Counted from the first letter of the stretch, positions 37,480 through 53,531 are shown. The stretch: DNA of 64,000 bases from Deinococcus hopiensis KR-140 (GCA_943327755.2 CALPYF020000003.1:1-64000), one strand, 5' to 3'. The notes: generated by a model from the letters alone, not told the origin. Numbers and translations are program-made.

Positions 37480-37581
37480 GCTGAACCTCCGGGTCGGGGG
37501 CCGCGCGGGGGGCGCTGGCTCAGGCTGATGGTGCAGCGCGTGGCGTGACTGCGGCGTGACTGCTGGGCGGCGGACAGCCCA

Positions 37582-37597
37582 CCTTTCAATTGAAAGG
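37582..37597. promoter_or_regulatory. Perfect 16-bp palindrome upstream of pruA
   Basis: CCTTTCAATTGAAAGG is a perfect palindrome about 120 nt before the pruA ATG, and CCTTTCAG, one half-site, recurs near 37607. This is operator-like: it suits a dimeric regulator. It lies between the small minus-strand gene and pruA. Confidence 0.5.
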
Positions 37598-37718
37598 CAA
37601 GCGGCGCCTTTCAGCGACCGCCCCGCACCTCAGGAATCGGCATTTTGAGCGTCTGACAGCGTGTTTCCCCACCCGCAGGCGGGTGTGTTAGCCTCGCGGC
37701 AACCACAAGGAGGTCCGT

Positions 37719-39296
37719 ATGAGCAGCACCCTGATGGAAGGGTTCCTTCCCTTCGAGCATGAACCGTACTTCAACTTCAAGGACGAGCAGGTCGCCGCGC
37801 GGCAGCGCGCCGCGTTCACGCAGGTCCGCGAGAAATACCTCGGCCAGACGTTCCCGCTGATCGTAAACGGGCAGGAGGTCCAGGGCGAGGGCACCTTCGA
37901 CGTCCGCAACCCCGCCGACACCCGCGAGATCGTCTGGTCCTTCCAGAAGGCCACCCCGGCGCAGCTGGACGAGGCCGTGAAGGCCGCGCAGGCAGCGTTC
38001 GAGGAGTGGCGCTTCACCGAGCCGTTCCAGCGCGCCACGATCTTCAAACGGGCCGCCGAGTTGCTGCGCGCGCGCCGCATGGAGTTCAACGCCGTCATGA
38101 CCCTGGAGAACGGCAAGAACTGGTTCGAGGCCGACGGTGAGGTCGCCGAGTCCGTGGACCACTTTGAGGTCTTCGCGCGCGAGGCGATGCGCTGGGCGAC
38201 CGGCAAGCCCGTGTACCCCATGCCCGACGAGCACGTCACGACCGTGTACGAGCCGCTGGGCGTCGTGGCCTGCATCAGCCCCTGGAACTTCCCCAGCGCG
38301 ATCCCGCTGGGCATGGCGCTGGGCGCGCTGGCCGCCGGGAACACCGTCCTCTGGAAGCCCGCGTCCGAGACGCCGCTGTCGTCGTACCTGATGATCAAGC
38401 TGCTGTTCGAGGCCGGGCTGCCGCGCGGGACCGTGCAGTTCCTGACGGGCACGGACGACGTGCTGGGCGATCCCCTCGTGGATCATCCCGGCGTGCGGAT
38501 GATCGCGTTCACGGGCAGCAAGGAGATCGGCTGCCGCATCTACGAGCGGGCCGCGCGGGTGCAGCCGGGCCAGAAGTGGCTCAAGCGCGTCATCGCCGAG
38601 ATGGGCGGCAAGGACCCGACGGTCGTGTGCGCCGACGGTGACCTGGAGGCCGCCGCGACCGGGATCGTGCAGGCGGCGTTCGGGTACAGCGGGCAGAAGT
38701 GCAGCGCCTGCTCCCGCGTGATCGTCGAGGAGAGCGTGTACGACGACCTCCTGGCCCGCGTGGTCGAGAAGGCGCGCGGCCTGAAGGTGGGCCTCCCCGA
38801 GGAGAACGCGGACCTGGGTCCCGTGATCACGCAGGGCAGCGCCGAGCGCATCCAGACGTACGTGCAGGAGGGGCAGGGCCGCGTGCGCCTGCTGCTGGGC
38901 GGCGAGACGCCCGACGTGGGCGAGCGCGTGGGCGGCTACGTGGCCCCCACCATCCTCGCGGACGTGCCCGCCGACGACGCCCTGTTCCAGGAGGAGATCT
39001 TCGGTCCCGTCCTGGCGTTCACGAAGGCGCGCGACTGGCAGCGCGCCATCGAGCTGGCGAACGACAGCGAGTACGGCCTGACCGCCGCGTTCTACTCCCG
39101 CGACCCCCGCAAGATCGACGAGGCCCGGAAAAAGATGCACGTCGGCAACCTGTACATCAACCGCAAGTGCACGGGCGCGCTGAGCGGCACGCACGCCTTC
39201 GGCGGGTACGGCATGAGCGGCACGAACGCGAAGGTGGGCGGCCCGGACTACCTGTTCTGGTTCCTCCAGACAAAGACCATCGCGCAGCGCTACTGA
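37719..39296 (+). CDS. pruA: L-glutamate gamma-semialdehyde (P5C) dehydrogenase
   Basis: 525 aa from ATG 37719, with AAGGAGG upstream. The aldehyde dehydrogenase fold has GVVACISPWNFPSAIPLGMA, VLWKPASETPL, FTGSKEIGCRIYERAARV, EMGGKDPTVVCAD (catalytic Glu region), and FGYSGQKCSACSRVIVEESV (catalytic Cys). The long N-terminus (PFEHEPYFNFKDEQVAARQR) and length are typical of RocA/PruA. It oxidises glutamate semialdehyde to glutamate in proline catabolism. A proline dehydrogenase gene is not seen nearby. Confidence 0.95.
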   Translation: MSSTLMEGFLPFEHEPYFNFKDEQVAARQRAAFTQVREKYLGQTFPLIVNGQEVQGEGTFDVRNPADTREIVWSFQKATPAQLDEAVKAAQAAFEEWRFTEPFQRATIFKRAAELLRARRMEFNAVMTLENGKNWFEADGEVAESVDHFEVFAREAMRWATGKPVYPMPDEHVTTVYEPLGVVACISPWNFPSAIPLGMALGALAAGNTVLWKPASETPLSSYLMIKLLFEAGLPRGTVQFLTGTDDVLGDPLVDHPGVRMIAFTGSKEIGCRIYERAARVQPGQKWLKRVIAEMGGKDPTVVCADGDLEAAATGIVQAAFGYSGQKCSACSRVIVEESVYDDLLARVVEKARGLKVGLPEENADLGPVITQGSAERIQTYVQEGQGRVRLLLGGETPDVGERVGGYVAPTILADVPADDALFQEEIFGPVLAFTKARDWQRAIELANDSEYGLTAAFYSRDPRKIDEARKKMHVGNLYINRKCTGALSGTHAFGGYGMSGTNAKVGGPDYLFWFLQTKTIAQRY

Positions 39297-39334
39297 TGCC
39301 CACTCCGATTGAATGGTTTGGCAAAAACCGTTCA

Positions 39335-39433
39335 ATCCGAGCGGACGCGAGTGGGAGCCCAGAGGATTCCGGGCGTGGAGTGGGCAACCCGGTGCTCTGC
39401 CGGGTTGTCAACGAAACAGACGGAATCCAGATG
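39335..39433 (+). repeat. Dispersed intergenic element, copy 2
   Basis: Intergenic sequence after pruA that matches the element at 31338-31433: ATCCGAGCGGA (39335-39345), GGAGTGGGCAA, CCGGGTTGT and ACGAAACAGA (39411-39420). It ends with CCAGATG where copy 1 has CCGGATG. It precedes a minus-strand gene end. Confidence 0.65.
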
Positions 39434-39453
39434 ACCGGGTACGCGGGCTGTGG

Positions 39454-39801
39454 TCAGGGTTGCCCACGCAGCCACGCCCGCCCCGCCGCCTCGTCCGGCA
39501 CGAAGCGGATGAGGGAATGGCGGGCGTGCTCGCGGGCCAGCTCCGCGAACCGCTCGCCGTACCGGGCCGGGTCGGGCACGACCACTGCGACGGGCAGGCG
39601 GTAGTTCACGAACTTCTGGAACAGATCGCCCAGCAGGCCCGTGCGCAGGTTCAGGAAATCGGGGCCCAGGTCCGTGTCGTTCAGGAGGAGGCCCGCCTGA
39701 CCGAACAGCGCGCCGATCACGTCCGGGATGTCTGCCGCCTCCCTCAGGTGCAGGCCCAGGTCGGGCAGGGTCGTGACCTTGTCGGACTGTTGGGGTTCCA
39801 T
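39454..39801 (-). CDS. DUF4180 domain protein
   Basis: 115 aa from ATG 39801, where GAGAAT lies 6 nt upstream and GGGAGG also fits a ribosome site. The core reads DLGPDFLNLRTGLLGDLFQK, FVNYRLPVAVVVPDPARYGE and HSLIRFVPDEAAGRAWLRG, which matches the DUF4180 pattern (STAS-like fold with terminal A..WL). Function unknown. It shares a 43-nt divergent region with the DinB-like gene. Confidence 0.8.
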   Translation of the reverse strand: MEPQQSDKVTTLPDLGLHLREAADIPDVIGALFGQAGLLLNDTDLGPDFLNLRTGLLGDLFQKFVNYRLPVAVVVPDPARYGERFAELAREHARHSLIRFVPDEAAGRAWLRGQP

Positions 39802-39844
39802 CCTCCCATTCTCGTTTCTCGCCGCAATCTGGGACACTGGTCGC

Positions 39845-40345
<501 letters not shown>

Positions 40346-40379
40346 ACGCCCGGCCCTGCACGGGCCGGAAAGGATAGTT

Positions 40380-41678
<1,299 letters not shown>

Positions 41679-41686
41679 CGCCAGCC

Positions 41687-41731
41687 GACCGAGGGGGCCG
41701 CACCAGCATGTCCGGTGCGGCCCCCTCGGTC
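41687..41731. terminator. Strong bidirectional hairpin between convergent genes
   Basis: Perfect 18-bp stem (41687-41704 with 41714-41731), 9-nt loop. It ends the aminotransferase gene and, read on the other strand, osmC. No T-tract follows; strength of the stem and placement support termination. Confidence 0.7.
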
Positions 41732-41740
41732 GGGCCCGGC

Positions 41741-42139
41741 TTACTCGACGCGGGTTTCCACGCTGATGTCGCTGTTCAGGCTGGCCGCCACCGAACAGTA
41801 CTTCTCGTGGCTGAGGTGCGCCGCCTTGCTCAGCGCGTCCTCGGTGACGCCCTCACCACTGGCGATGTGGCGCACGGTGATCGTCGTGTAGCGTTTGGGG
41901 TCGGTGTCGGCCCGCTCGCCCTCGACCTCGATGCGGTAGGTGGCCAGCGGCGTGCGACGCTTTTTCATGATCTCGACGACGTCGTAGGCGGTGCAGGTGG
42001 CCAGGGCGCCCAGCAGGGCCTCCATGGGGGACACGCCGATCTTGGTGGGGCTGTTGTCGATCAGGAGCTGGTGGCCGCTCTCGCTGACACCCAGGTAACG
42101 CTGCTCGCCGAGCCAGGTGACGTTCAGGGTCTTCTTCAT
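41741..42139 (-). CDS. OsmC family protein
   Basis: 132 aa from ATG 42139. The OsmC-like fold is shown by VTWLGEQRYLGVSESGHQLL, SPMEALLGALATCTAYDVVE (first Cys region) and HLSHEKYCSVAASL (second Cys). The paired Cys form the catalytic centre for peroxide or organic hydroperoxide reduction in this family. It is the last gene of the minus-strand cluster at 41.7-47.6 kb, lying 4 nt after the kinase gene end. Confidence 0.92.
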   Translation of the reverse strand: MKKTLNVTWLGEQRYLGVSESGHQLLIDNSPTKIGVSPMEALLGALATCTAYDVVEIMKKRRTPLATYRIEVEGERADTDPKRYTTITVRHIASGEGVTEDALSKAAHLSHEKYCSVAASLNSDISVETRVE

Positions 42140-42143
42140 GACG

Positions 42144-46788
<4,645 letters not shown>

Positions 46789-46792
<4 letters not shown>

Positions 46793-47649
46793 CCGCGCTC
46801 CTGCGGGGCGGCCAGGGCGTCCAGGAACACCTGCGCGGGGACGTCCGCGCCGGTCCAGGCGGTGAAGGCCAGCCGCGCCTGGTGGGCCAGCATGCTCAGG
46901 CCGTTCTCGGCTGTCAGGCCGCGCGCGCGGGCCTCGCACATCAGGCGGGTCTCGGCGGGTTTGTAGACCATGTCGTACACGAGCGCCCCGGCCGGAAGCC
47001 GCGCCAGGAACGCCTCGTCGAGGGGCGTCTGGCCGGGGTCGTTCAGGCCCGCGCTGCTGGCATTGATGACCAGCGGCGCGCTCTCCCAGGGCGCGAGGTC
47101 GGCGGGCGCGGCCCGCACCTCACCGAGCGCCCGGAATTCGTCTGCGAGGGCCTGCGCGCGGCCCAGGGTGCGGTTCACGATCCAGGCCGCGCCCCCCAGG
47201 TCGCTCAGCGCCACGAACGCGGCGGCGCGCGCGGCCCCACCGGCCCCCAGGATCACGACCGGCCCGCCGGGGAGGAACGCGGGCAGGCCCGCGTCGTGCA
47301 GGGCGGCCAGCAGGCCGGGCGCATCGGTGTTGTCACCGTGCAGTTGACCACCCCGGTTCACGATGGTGTTCACGGCCCCGATGGCGCGCGCCGCGTCACT
47401 CAGGGTGTCCAGCAGGGGAAGCGCCGCTTCCTTGTGCGGCAGGCTGAGGTTCGCGCCCAGCACGTCCGGCGCGCGCAGCCCGGCGACCGCGGCAGGCAGC
47501 TCGGGGGCGCTCACGCGGCGCGCCTCGTAGGTACCCGTGATCCCGGCGTTCGCGAACGCCGCGCCGTGCATGCGGGGCGACAGCGAGTGCGCCGCCGGAT
47601 CCGCAAACAGGAAGGCGCGCAGGGACGTCGGGAGGTGGGGCACGGTCAC
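46789..47649 (-). CDS. aroE: Shikimate 5-dehydrogenase
   Basis: 286 aa from GTG 47649 with TAGACT 6 nt upstream. AroE blocks: HSLSPRMHGAAFANAGITGT, ANLSLPHKEAALPLLDTL (catalytic Lys in SLPHKE), GAVNTIVNRGGQLHGDNTDA (Asp in NTD) and the NADP loop VVILGAGGAARAAAFVAL, IVNRTLGRAQAL. It reduces 3-dehydroshikimate in aromatic amino acid biosynthesis. It leads a three-gene operon with two sensor kinases, which is unusual. Confidence 0.94.
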
Positions 47650-47783
47650 GCGCCCAGTCTACGGTCAGCGCGCCAGCAGAGGGGAAAGTCTGCCCGCGAC
47701 CGGGCCGGGTCCGCGCCACGGCTCCAGCGCCGCGCCGCGGGCTGTGAAGGAAATGGCGGATGCGCGCCCCGCGCAGGACGGCG

Positions 47784-47815
47784 CACAATGTGCCGGGGGC
47801 ACCGCCCACAATGTG
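47784..47815. promoter_or_regulatory. Two tandem CACAATGTG sites between aroE and phoH
   Basis: CACAATGTG, a 9-nt palindrome with odd centre, occurs at 47784-47792 and 47807-47815, 23 nt apart. Each is embedded in GCACAATGTGCCGGGG-type sequence, so the two are part of a longer direct repeat. The spacing suits two dimers on nearly one face of the helix. They lie 125-155 nt upstream of phoH. Confidence 0.4.
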
Positions 47816-47938
47816 CCGGGGAGCACCCCCCACCCCGTGCGGGTGCGGCATCATGGGGGCCTCCCGATGACCCCACGCCCCTTCCCCCTGACCCCATCCG
47901 TGGGGTGAGGACTGCGCCCCGCGCGCACTGGAGACGAT

Positions 47939-49006
<1,068 letters not shown>

Positions 49007-49021
49007 ACAGTCGATGGTTGA

Positions 49022-49060
49022 TGGAAAGGCCCGGCACCTGAGCGCGCCGGGCCTTTTCCA
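49022..49060 (+). terminator. Hairpin between phoH and ybeY
   Basis: Stem TGGAAAGGCCCGGC (49022-49035) with GCCGGGCCTTTTCCA (49046-49060), one extra T, 10-nt loop. It includes a T-run in the descending arm. Outer flanks GGTTGATGG and CCATCAAC add partial pairing. It separates phoH and ybeY, so ybeY probably has its own start. Confidence 0.7.
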
Positions 49061-49079
49061 TTCACCATCACCCATCAAC

Positions 49080-49085
49080 TATCCT
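49080..49085 (+). promoter_or_regulatory. -10 box of leaderless ybeY
   Basis: TATCCT followed by 7 nt and GTG 49093. Confidence 0.5.
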
Positions 49086-49092
49086 CTACGGA

Positions 49093-49560
49093 GTGATTGA
49101 TCTGATTGTCCGCAAGACGCCGCCCGCCGGTCTGCGTCCCGCGCTGCGCGGGAGCCTGGAGGCGGTGATGGCGCACTTCGGCGTGGAGGAGCGCGAGGTG
49201 ACGGTCGTGCTCGTCGGGGACCGCACCATCCGCGCCCTGAAGCGTGAGCACTGGGGTGAGGACGCCGTGACGGACGTCCTGAGTTTCCCCACCTGGGAAC
49301 CGGGCGACCCGTTCGTCCCGCCTCATCTGGGGGACATCGTGATCAGCCTGGATACCGCCGCGCGGCAGGCGGAGGCGCGCGGGCACAGCCTGACGCGCGA
49401 GGTGGCGCTGCTGGCCAGCCACGGCCTGACGCACCTGGTGGGGCACGACCACCCGCACGCGGAGGGCCTGGGCTTCGAGGAAGGCGCGACCGGGCCCGAG
49501 TGGGCGGTGTTCCACGGCGCGTGGGACGCGGCCCGCGCGGCCCTGCCCGACGGGGCCTGA
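49093..49560 (+). CDS. ybeY: Endoribonuclease YbeY
   Basis: 155 aa from GTG 49093. The zinc site motif HGLTHLVGHDHPH matches H-x3-H-x5-H. Family blocks also include TDVLSFPTWEPGD and LGDIVISLDTA. The enzyme processes the 3' end of 16S rRNA and acts in ribosome quality control. It lies directly downstream of phoH, as in many bacteria, and upstream of dgkA. Confidence 0.95.
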   Translation: MIDLIVRKTPPAGLRPALRGSLEAVMAHFGVEEREVTVVLVGDRTIRALKREHWGEDAVTDVLSFPTWEPGDPFVPPHLGDIVISLDTAARQAEARGHSLTREVALLASHGLTHLVGHDHPHAEGLGFEEGATGPEWAVFHGAWDAARAALPDGA

Positions 49561-49569
49561 GCCGCCGAC

Positions 49570-49953
49570 ATGCGCAGCGACGGTTCGGCCTGGAACGCGC
49601 GGCGCTGGCGGCGCTCGGCGGGGTTCGCGTGGGCGGGGGTCCGGCACGCGTACCGCACGCAGGCGAACTTCCGCATCGAGTGCTGGGCCGCCGCGCTGGC
49701 GCTGGGGGCGGCGCTGGCCCTGCGCGCCCCGCTGGCGCCCGTCGCGCTGGCCTGCGCGCTGGTGCTGAGCCTGGAACTCGTGAACACCGCGCTGGAGGCG
49801 ACCGTGGACCTCGTGAGCCCGGACCGGCACCCGCTGGCGAAGGTGGCGAAGGACGCCGCCGCCGCCGCCGTACTGATCGCGTCGGCGGGCGCGTTGCTCG
49901 TCGCGGCGGGCACGCTGCTGCCCGCGCTGCTGCGTGCGCTGAAGTTCAGCTGA
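49570..49953 (+). CDS. dgkA: Diacylglycerol/undecaprenol kinase
   Basis: 127 aa from ATG 49570, 9 nt after ybeY stop. DgkA plan: N-terminal amphipathic segment (SAGFAWAGVRHAYRTQANFR), three membrane helices and the active-site motif ELVNTALEATVDLVSPDRHP (catalytic Glu/Asn/Glu). Lys and Asp in AKVAKDAAAAAVLIAS follow. In this clade the enzyme may phosphorylate undecaprenol, feeding cell-wall carrier lipid; diacylglycerol is an alternative substrate. Confidence 0.9.
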   Translation: MRSDGSAWNARRWRRSAGFAWAGVRHAYRTQANFRIECWAAALALGAALALRAPLAPVALACALVLSLELVNTALEATVDLVSPDRHPLAKVAKDAAAAAVLIASAGALLVAAGTLLPALLRALKFS

Positions 49954-49987
49954 AGGCCCGCATGCGGTCCGGGGCGCGCGGCTGTGG

Positions 49988-49993
49988 CAGGAT
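49988..49993 (+). promoter_or_regulatory. -10 box of leaderless GNAT gene
   Basis: CAGGAT followed by 6 nt and GTG 50000. Confidence 0.35.
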
Positions 49994-49999
49994 GCGCGC

Positions 50000-50581
50000 G
50001 TGGTGCCGCCCGCCGATCCGTCCGCCCCTGACCTCTCCCCCGCTGCCGTGAGCCTGCGGGGGCGCCGCCCGCGTGACCTGCCGGTCCTGACCCGCTGGCT
50101 GACCGACCCGGACGCCGCGTGGCGCGCCTGGGACGCGCCGTACCTGCCCCCCGGGGACACCACCGCGAACCTGCAGCGGTACGCGCAGGCCCTGGCGTCC
50201 AGTCCGCCGAACCCGAACGAGCGGGTGATCGACGTGGGCGGCGTGGTGGTCGGCATGGTGAACCGCGCCGAGGAGGACCCGGCGGATGGCGGCTGGTGGG
50301 ACCTGGGCATCCTGATCTACGACCCGGCGCACTGGGGGCGGGGTATGGGGTCGAGGGCGCTGGCGCTGTGGGTGCAGGCGACGCTGGACGAGACGGACGC
50401 GCACGTCCTGACGTTCAGCACCTGGGGCGGGAACGACCGGATGATCCGCGCGGCCCTGCGGTTGGGCTTCCGGGAGTCCGGCCGGGTGCGTGAGGCGCGC
50501 GTGGTGCGCGGTGAGCGGTTCGACGCGGTGCGGCTGGACCTGCTGCGGCGCGAGTGGCCGGACCTGGACGGGCAGGCCTGA
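50000..50581 (+). CDS. GNAT acetyltransferase
   Basis: 193 aa from GTG 50000. The fold is RimJ/RimL-like: LRGRRPRDLPVLTRWLTDPD, VIDVGGVVVGMVNRAEED, LGILIYDPAHWGRGMGSRAL (pyrophosphate-binding RGMGS) and NDRMIRAALRLGFRESGRVR. It transfers acetyl from acetyl-CoA to an amine of unknown substrate. It is adjacent to dgkA and followed 1 nt later by a hypothetical gene. Confidence 0.88.
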   Translation: MVPPADPSAPDLSPAAVSLRGRRPRDLPVLTRWLTDPDAAWRAWDAPYLPPGDTTANLQRYAQALASSPPNPNERVIDVGGVVVGMVNRAEEDPADGGWWDLGILIYDPAHWGRGMGSRALALWVQATLDETDAHVLTFSTWGGNDRMIRAALRLGFRESGRVREARVVRGERFDAVRLDLLRREWPDLDGQA

Positions 50582-50582
50582 C

Positions 50583-51185
50583 GTGGCGCGCGAGCGGGAG
50601 GTGCCGCTGAACCCGCCGGGGTTCCTGGCGACGCAGGATCTCAAGGAGCGCGGCTGGACACCCACGCTGATCCGCCGGTTCCTGGGCGAGCACGACCGGA
50701 CTCGCCCGAACGGCCTGCGGATGGGCCGCCGCCGCCTACCTCCGGTGAAGCTGTACGAGGAGGCGCGCGTGCTGGATGTCGAACGGGACGACACGTTCCT
50801 GGCGGCGCAGGCCCGCGCGGCGGACGCGCGCGAGCGGGCCGAGCAGACCCGCGCGGCCCGCGCCCTGGCGCGCCAGGAGCTGCTGGAACGCGCGGCGGCC
50901 GAGTACGTGCCGGTCATCCACCCCGAGCCGCTCCGCAAGGGCTCGGTCCGCAAGGCGCGCGAGCCGTACCAGGGGGCGCTGGACGCCCGCCTGGACACCC
51001 TGCGGCGCGAGATCCCCAAACTGACGGCCAGGGAGGAGGACACGCTGGCGGGGCTGCTGCGCGCCCAGCTGGACCGCGCGCTGCACGCCGCCTACCCCTG
51101 GTACCCGTCACCGGACGCGCAGGCGGCGCCGGCCCGGCCGGGCACAGCGAAGGCCAGCGACTGGCGCGACTGGGAGTGGGACTGA
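50583..51185 (+). CDS. Uncharacterised charged helical protein
   Basis: 200 aa from GTG 50583, which begins 1 nt after the GNAT stop. The first part reads REREVPLNPPGFLATQDLKE, RGWTPTLIRRFLGEHDRTRP; then a long charged helix (AAQARAADARERAEQTRAAR, ALARQELLERAAAEYV), a middle PYQGALDARLDTLRREIP and WYPSPDAQ near the end. It could be a nucleic acid-binding or scaffold protein, but I recognise no family. Confidence 0.7.
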   Translation: MAREREVPLNPPGFLATQDLKERGWTPTLIRRFLGEHDRTRPNGLRMGRRRLPPVKLYEEARVLDVERDDTFLAAQARAADARERAEQTRAARALARQELLERAAAEYVPVIHPEPLRKGSVRKAREPYQGALDARLDTLRREIPKLTAREEDTLAGLLRAQLDRALHAAYPWYPSPDAQAAPARPGTAKASDWRDWEWD

Positions 51186-51262
51186 CCGGCCCGGCAGAGG
51201 CAGCCGCTCGCCGCCCATTTTGGAATTCCCTTTGGTTCAGGTGCCCAGGGGGAGTCCAGCCG

Positions 51263-52327
51263 TTACAGCACGTCGTCGGCGCTGCCGCGTTTGCGGAGGT
51301 TGTTCTGCGTCTTGCGCCAGCGCAGCGCCCGGACAATGGCGGGCGCCGCCGGGTTGAGGTTCAGGTCGTACGCGGGGTACCAGACGCGCTGCTCGCTGAA
51401 TTTCAGTTTCATCTTGAAGACGCCGTACGAGTGCTTGCTCTCGTCGAGGACGCGCGGAATGCCCCAGAAATCGAAGAGCTCGTACCCGCGCTGCTTGGCG
51501 TCCAGCATGGCGTTCCAGTAGAAGGCGTCCGGGGCCTTGGCGTCCTTCAGGGGACTGCCGTCCTCGTTCGTGCGGTCGTCGCGGACGCTGCCGCCGAACA
51601 GGTAGTAGGTGCCCTTGCCCATCGCCAGGAAGAAGCCGCCGGCCAGGGCGCGGCCCTGGTAGCGCGACAGGACGATGTACGCCTCGCCGCCGTGGGCGTT
51701 GCCCTCGCGCAGCATGGTCTCGTAGTACTCGCGGGGGAATGCGCCCAGCTGGGCGCGTTCGTTGGTGGCGGTGAAGATCTCCCAGAACGCGTCGAAGTCG
51801 TCGTCCCGACCGGCCACCACGCCGAGTTTCTGCGCGGTGCGGACGTTGCGCCGCGCCATGGAGTGCAGGCCGGCGAACAGCTCGTCCTCGCTGCGGGTCA
51901 GGTCCGCGACGATGGTGTGCTCGGGCTGCTCCGTGTCGGCGCGGCGGAACGGGCCGTAGGCCTCGGGCAGCGTGACGCCCTCGGCCGCGAGGAACGGCAC
52001 GGGCGGCTCGATCTTCAGCAGGGCGTCGGTGGGCCGCGCGACGCGCTTGACCGCGTCGGCCACGTCAGCCAGCAGGTCAAGCGATTCCAGGGCGGGGCCG
52101 CGCGGAGCGTACAGCGTGCTGAAACCCGGCACGAGTCGCTTGCGGATCAGTTGCAGCGCGCCGACGGTGCGGCCCTCCTGCTGGATCAGGTACCGGGCGG
52201 GCGTCTGCCCGAGCTGTCTTCTGGCCTCGCCGTACCCCCAGCCCTGCAGGGCACTGGTGATGGGCAGGTTCCGCACGGCGTCGTCATAGACGCGCGGGTC
52301 GGTGGTTTCCACGAGGTTCAGGCGCAC
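51263..52327 (-). CDS. FemX/FemAB-family peptidoglycan branching enzyme
   Basis: 354 aa from GTG 52327 (RLNLVETTDPRVYDDAVRNL), set by TACAAT 7 nt upstream. It has two GNAT-like lobes: ITSALQGWGYGEARRQLGQT in the first, and GGEAYIVLSRYQGRALAGGF, YYLFGGSVRD in the second, with YELFDFWGIPRVLDESKHSY. This matches FemABX aminoacyl-tRNA-dependent transferases that add Gly or Ala to the lipid II stem. Deinococcus peptidoglycan is reported to have an Orn-Gly2 bridge, which fits a Gly-adding enzyme. No other cross-bridge gene is near. Confidence 0.88.
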   Translation of the reverse strand: MRLNLVETTDPRVYDDAVRNLPITSALQGWGYGEARRQLGQTPARYLIQQEGRTVGALQLIRKRLVPGFSTLYAPRGPALESLDLLADVADAVKRVARPTDALLKIEPPVPFLAAEGVTLPEAYGPFRRADTEQPEHTIVADLTRSEDELFAGLHSMARRNVRTAQKLGVVAGRDDDFDAFWEIFTATNERAQLGAFPREYYETMLREGNAHGGEAYIVLSRYQGRALAGGFFLAMGKGTYYLFGGSVRDDRTNEDGSPLKDAKAPDAFYWNAMLDAKQRGYELFDFWGIPRVLDESKHSYGVFKMKLKFSEQRVWYPAYDLNLNPAAPAIVRALRWRKTQNNLRKRGSADDVL

Positions 52328-52334
52328 GCGGGGG

Positions 52335-52340
52335 ATTGTA
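52335..52340 (-). promoter_or_regulatory. -10 box of leaderless femX-like gene
   Basis: TACAAT on the minus strand, 7 nt before GTG 52327. It is the closest to consensus of this class in the window. Confidence 0.55.
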
Positions 52341-52393
52341 GCAGCCGCACGCCGCATTCACGCCGCTGTCACGGTGCAGCGGTGCGGGGACGC

Positions 52394-52399
52394 TAGAGT
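52394..52399 (+). promoter_or_regulatory. -10 box of leaderless parvulin gene
   Basis: TAGAGT followed by 6 nt and GTG 52406. Confidence 0.5.
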
Positions 52400-52405
52400 G
52401 GCGGG

Positions 52406-53422
52406 GTGAAACAATTCCTGTTGACTGCCCTGCTGCTGTCCGGGGCTGCCCTGGCTCAGACCGACACGACTGCCCCGGTCACGCCCGCCCCGGCGACGGC
52501 GACGCCCGCCCCCACCACGGCCACTCCCGCGCAGGATCCGGCGACGGTCGTGGCGCGCGTGGGCAAACAGTCGTACACCCTCGCAAACTACGAGCAGGCG
52601 TTCCGTCTGGCGGTGGCTCGCGTCCTGAACGGGCAGGGCATCCCCTTCGAGGACAGCTACCTGACCCAGTTCGCCGAGGCCCGCGCGGACTTCCTGAAGC
52701 AGTACGTGCGCGACCGCGCCGTCGAGCAGCTGGCCCGCGCGGCGGGGAACGCCGATCCGGCCCTGATCGACTCGCAGGTGCAGGAGGCGCGGGCGGACTT
52801 CAAGGATGACGCCGAATTCCTGGACGCCCTGAAAGCCACCGGGTACGGCAGCGCCGACGACCTGCGGGCCGAACTGGAACGCCGCGCCGTGGTGAACGCC
52901 TACCTGGAGAAGATCCAGGCCCGCTTCACCTTCGGGGACGCGGTGGTGGGCGGCTTCTACAACCTGCACAGGGCCGAGTTCCAGCGTGATCCGGAAGCGT
53001 GCGTGAAGCACATCCTGGTGCCCACCCAGGCCGAGGCGCAGGCCATCGCCAAGGAACTCGAGGGCGGCGCGGACTTTGCGGCGCTGGCCAAGGCCAGGAG
53101 CCAGGATCCGGGCAGCGCCGCGCAGGGCGGCGACCTGGGCTGCTTCGGCCCCGGCGAGATGGTCGAGTCCTTCGACGCGGCCAGCTTCAAGGGCCCGCTG
53201 AACAAGGTGCAGACCGTGCAGTCCCAGTTCGGCTGGCACCTCGTGCTCGTCACCAAGCGCACCGAGGCGGGCCTGATGCCCCTGGCGGAGGCCGCGCCCC
53301 TGATCCGCGAGCAGCTGGCCCGCGACGCCGCCCAGAAGTACCTGGACGCGCAGATCGCCAAGCTGAGCACCGAGAGCTTCCCCGACAAGGTGGCCATGAC
53401 CGCCGCGCCGGCCGACAAGTAA
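52406..53422 (+). CDS. Exported parvulin-type peptidyl-prolyl isomerase
   Basis: 338 aa from GTG 52406. A signal peptide (KQFLLTALLLSGAALAQ) is followed by an Ala/Pro/Thr-rich linker. A SurA_N-like helical region includes RFLAVARVLNGQG-like and AVEQLARAAGNADPALIDSQ. The rotamase domain lies at ~residues 195-290: ACVKHILVPTQAEAQAIAKE, then GGDLGCFGPGEMVESFDAAS and GWHLVLVTKRTE. It matches PrsA/SurA-type folding helpers for exported proteins. It is divergently transcribed from the FemX-like gene. Confidence 0.92.
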   Translation: MKQFLLTALLLSGAALAQTDTTAPVTPAPATATPAPTTATPAQDPATVVARVGKQSYTLANYEQAFRLAVARVLNGQGIPFEDSYLTQFAEARADFLKQYVRDRAVEQLARAAGNADPALIDSQVQEARADFKDDAEFLDALKATGYGSADDLRAELERRAVVNAYLEKIQARFTFGDAVVGGFYNLHRAEFQRDPEACVKHILVPTQAEAQAIAKELEGGADFAALAKARSQDPGSAAQGGDLGCFGPGEMVESFDAASFKGPLNKVQTVQSQFGWHLVLVTKRTEAGLMPLAEAAPLIREQLARDAAQKYLDAQIAKLSTESFPDKVAMTAAPADK

Positions 53423-53531
53423 AGTAACGGAGACGAGGAACAGATCAGGCACAGCAGTGCCGGTGAGGGGTGCACGCCCAGTGGTGCGCCCTTCCCGGGC
53501 ACCGCGCGGACCGATCAGCCCGGCAGACGAA

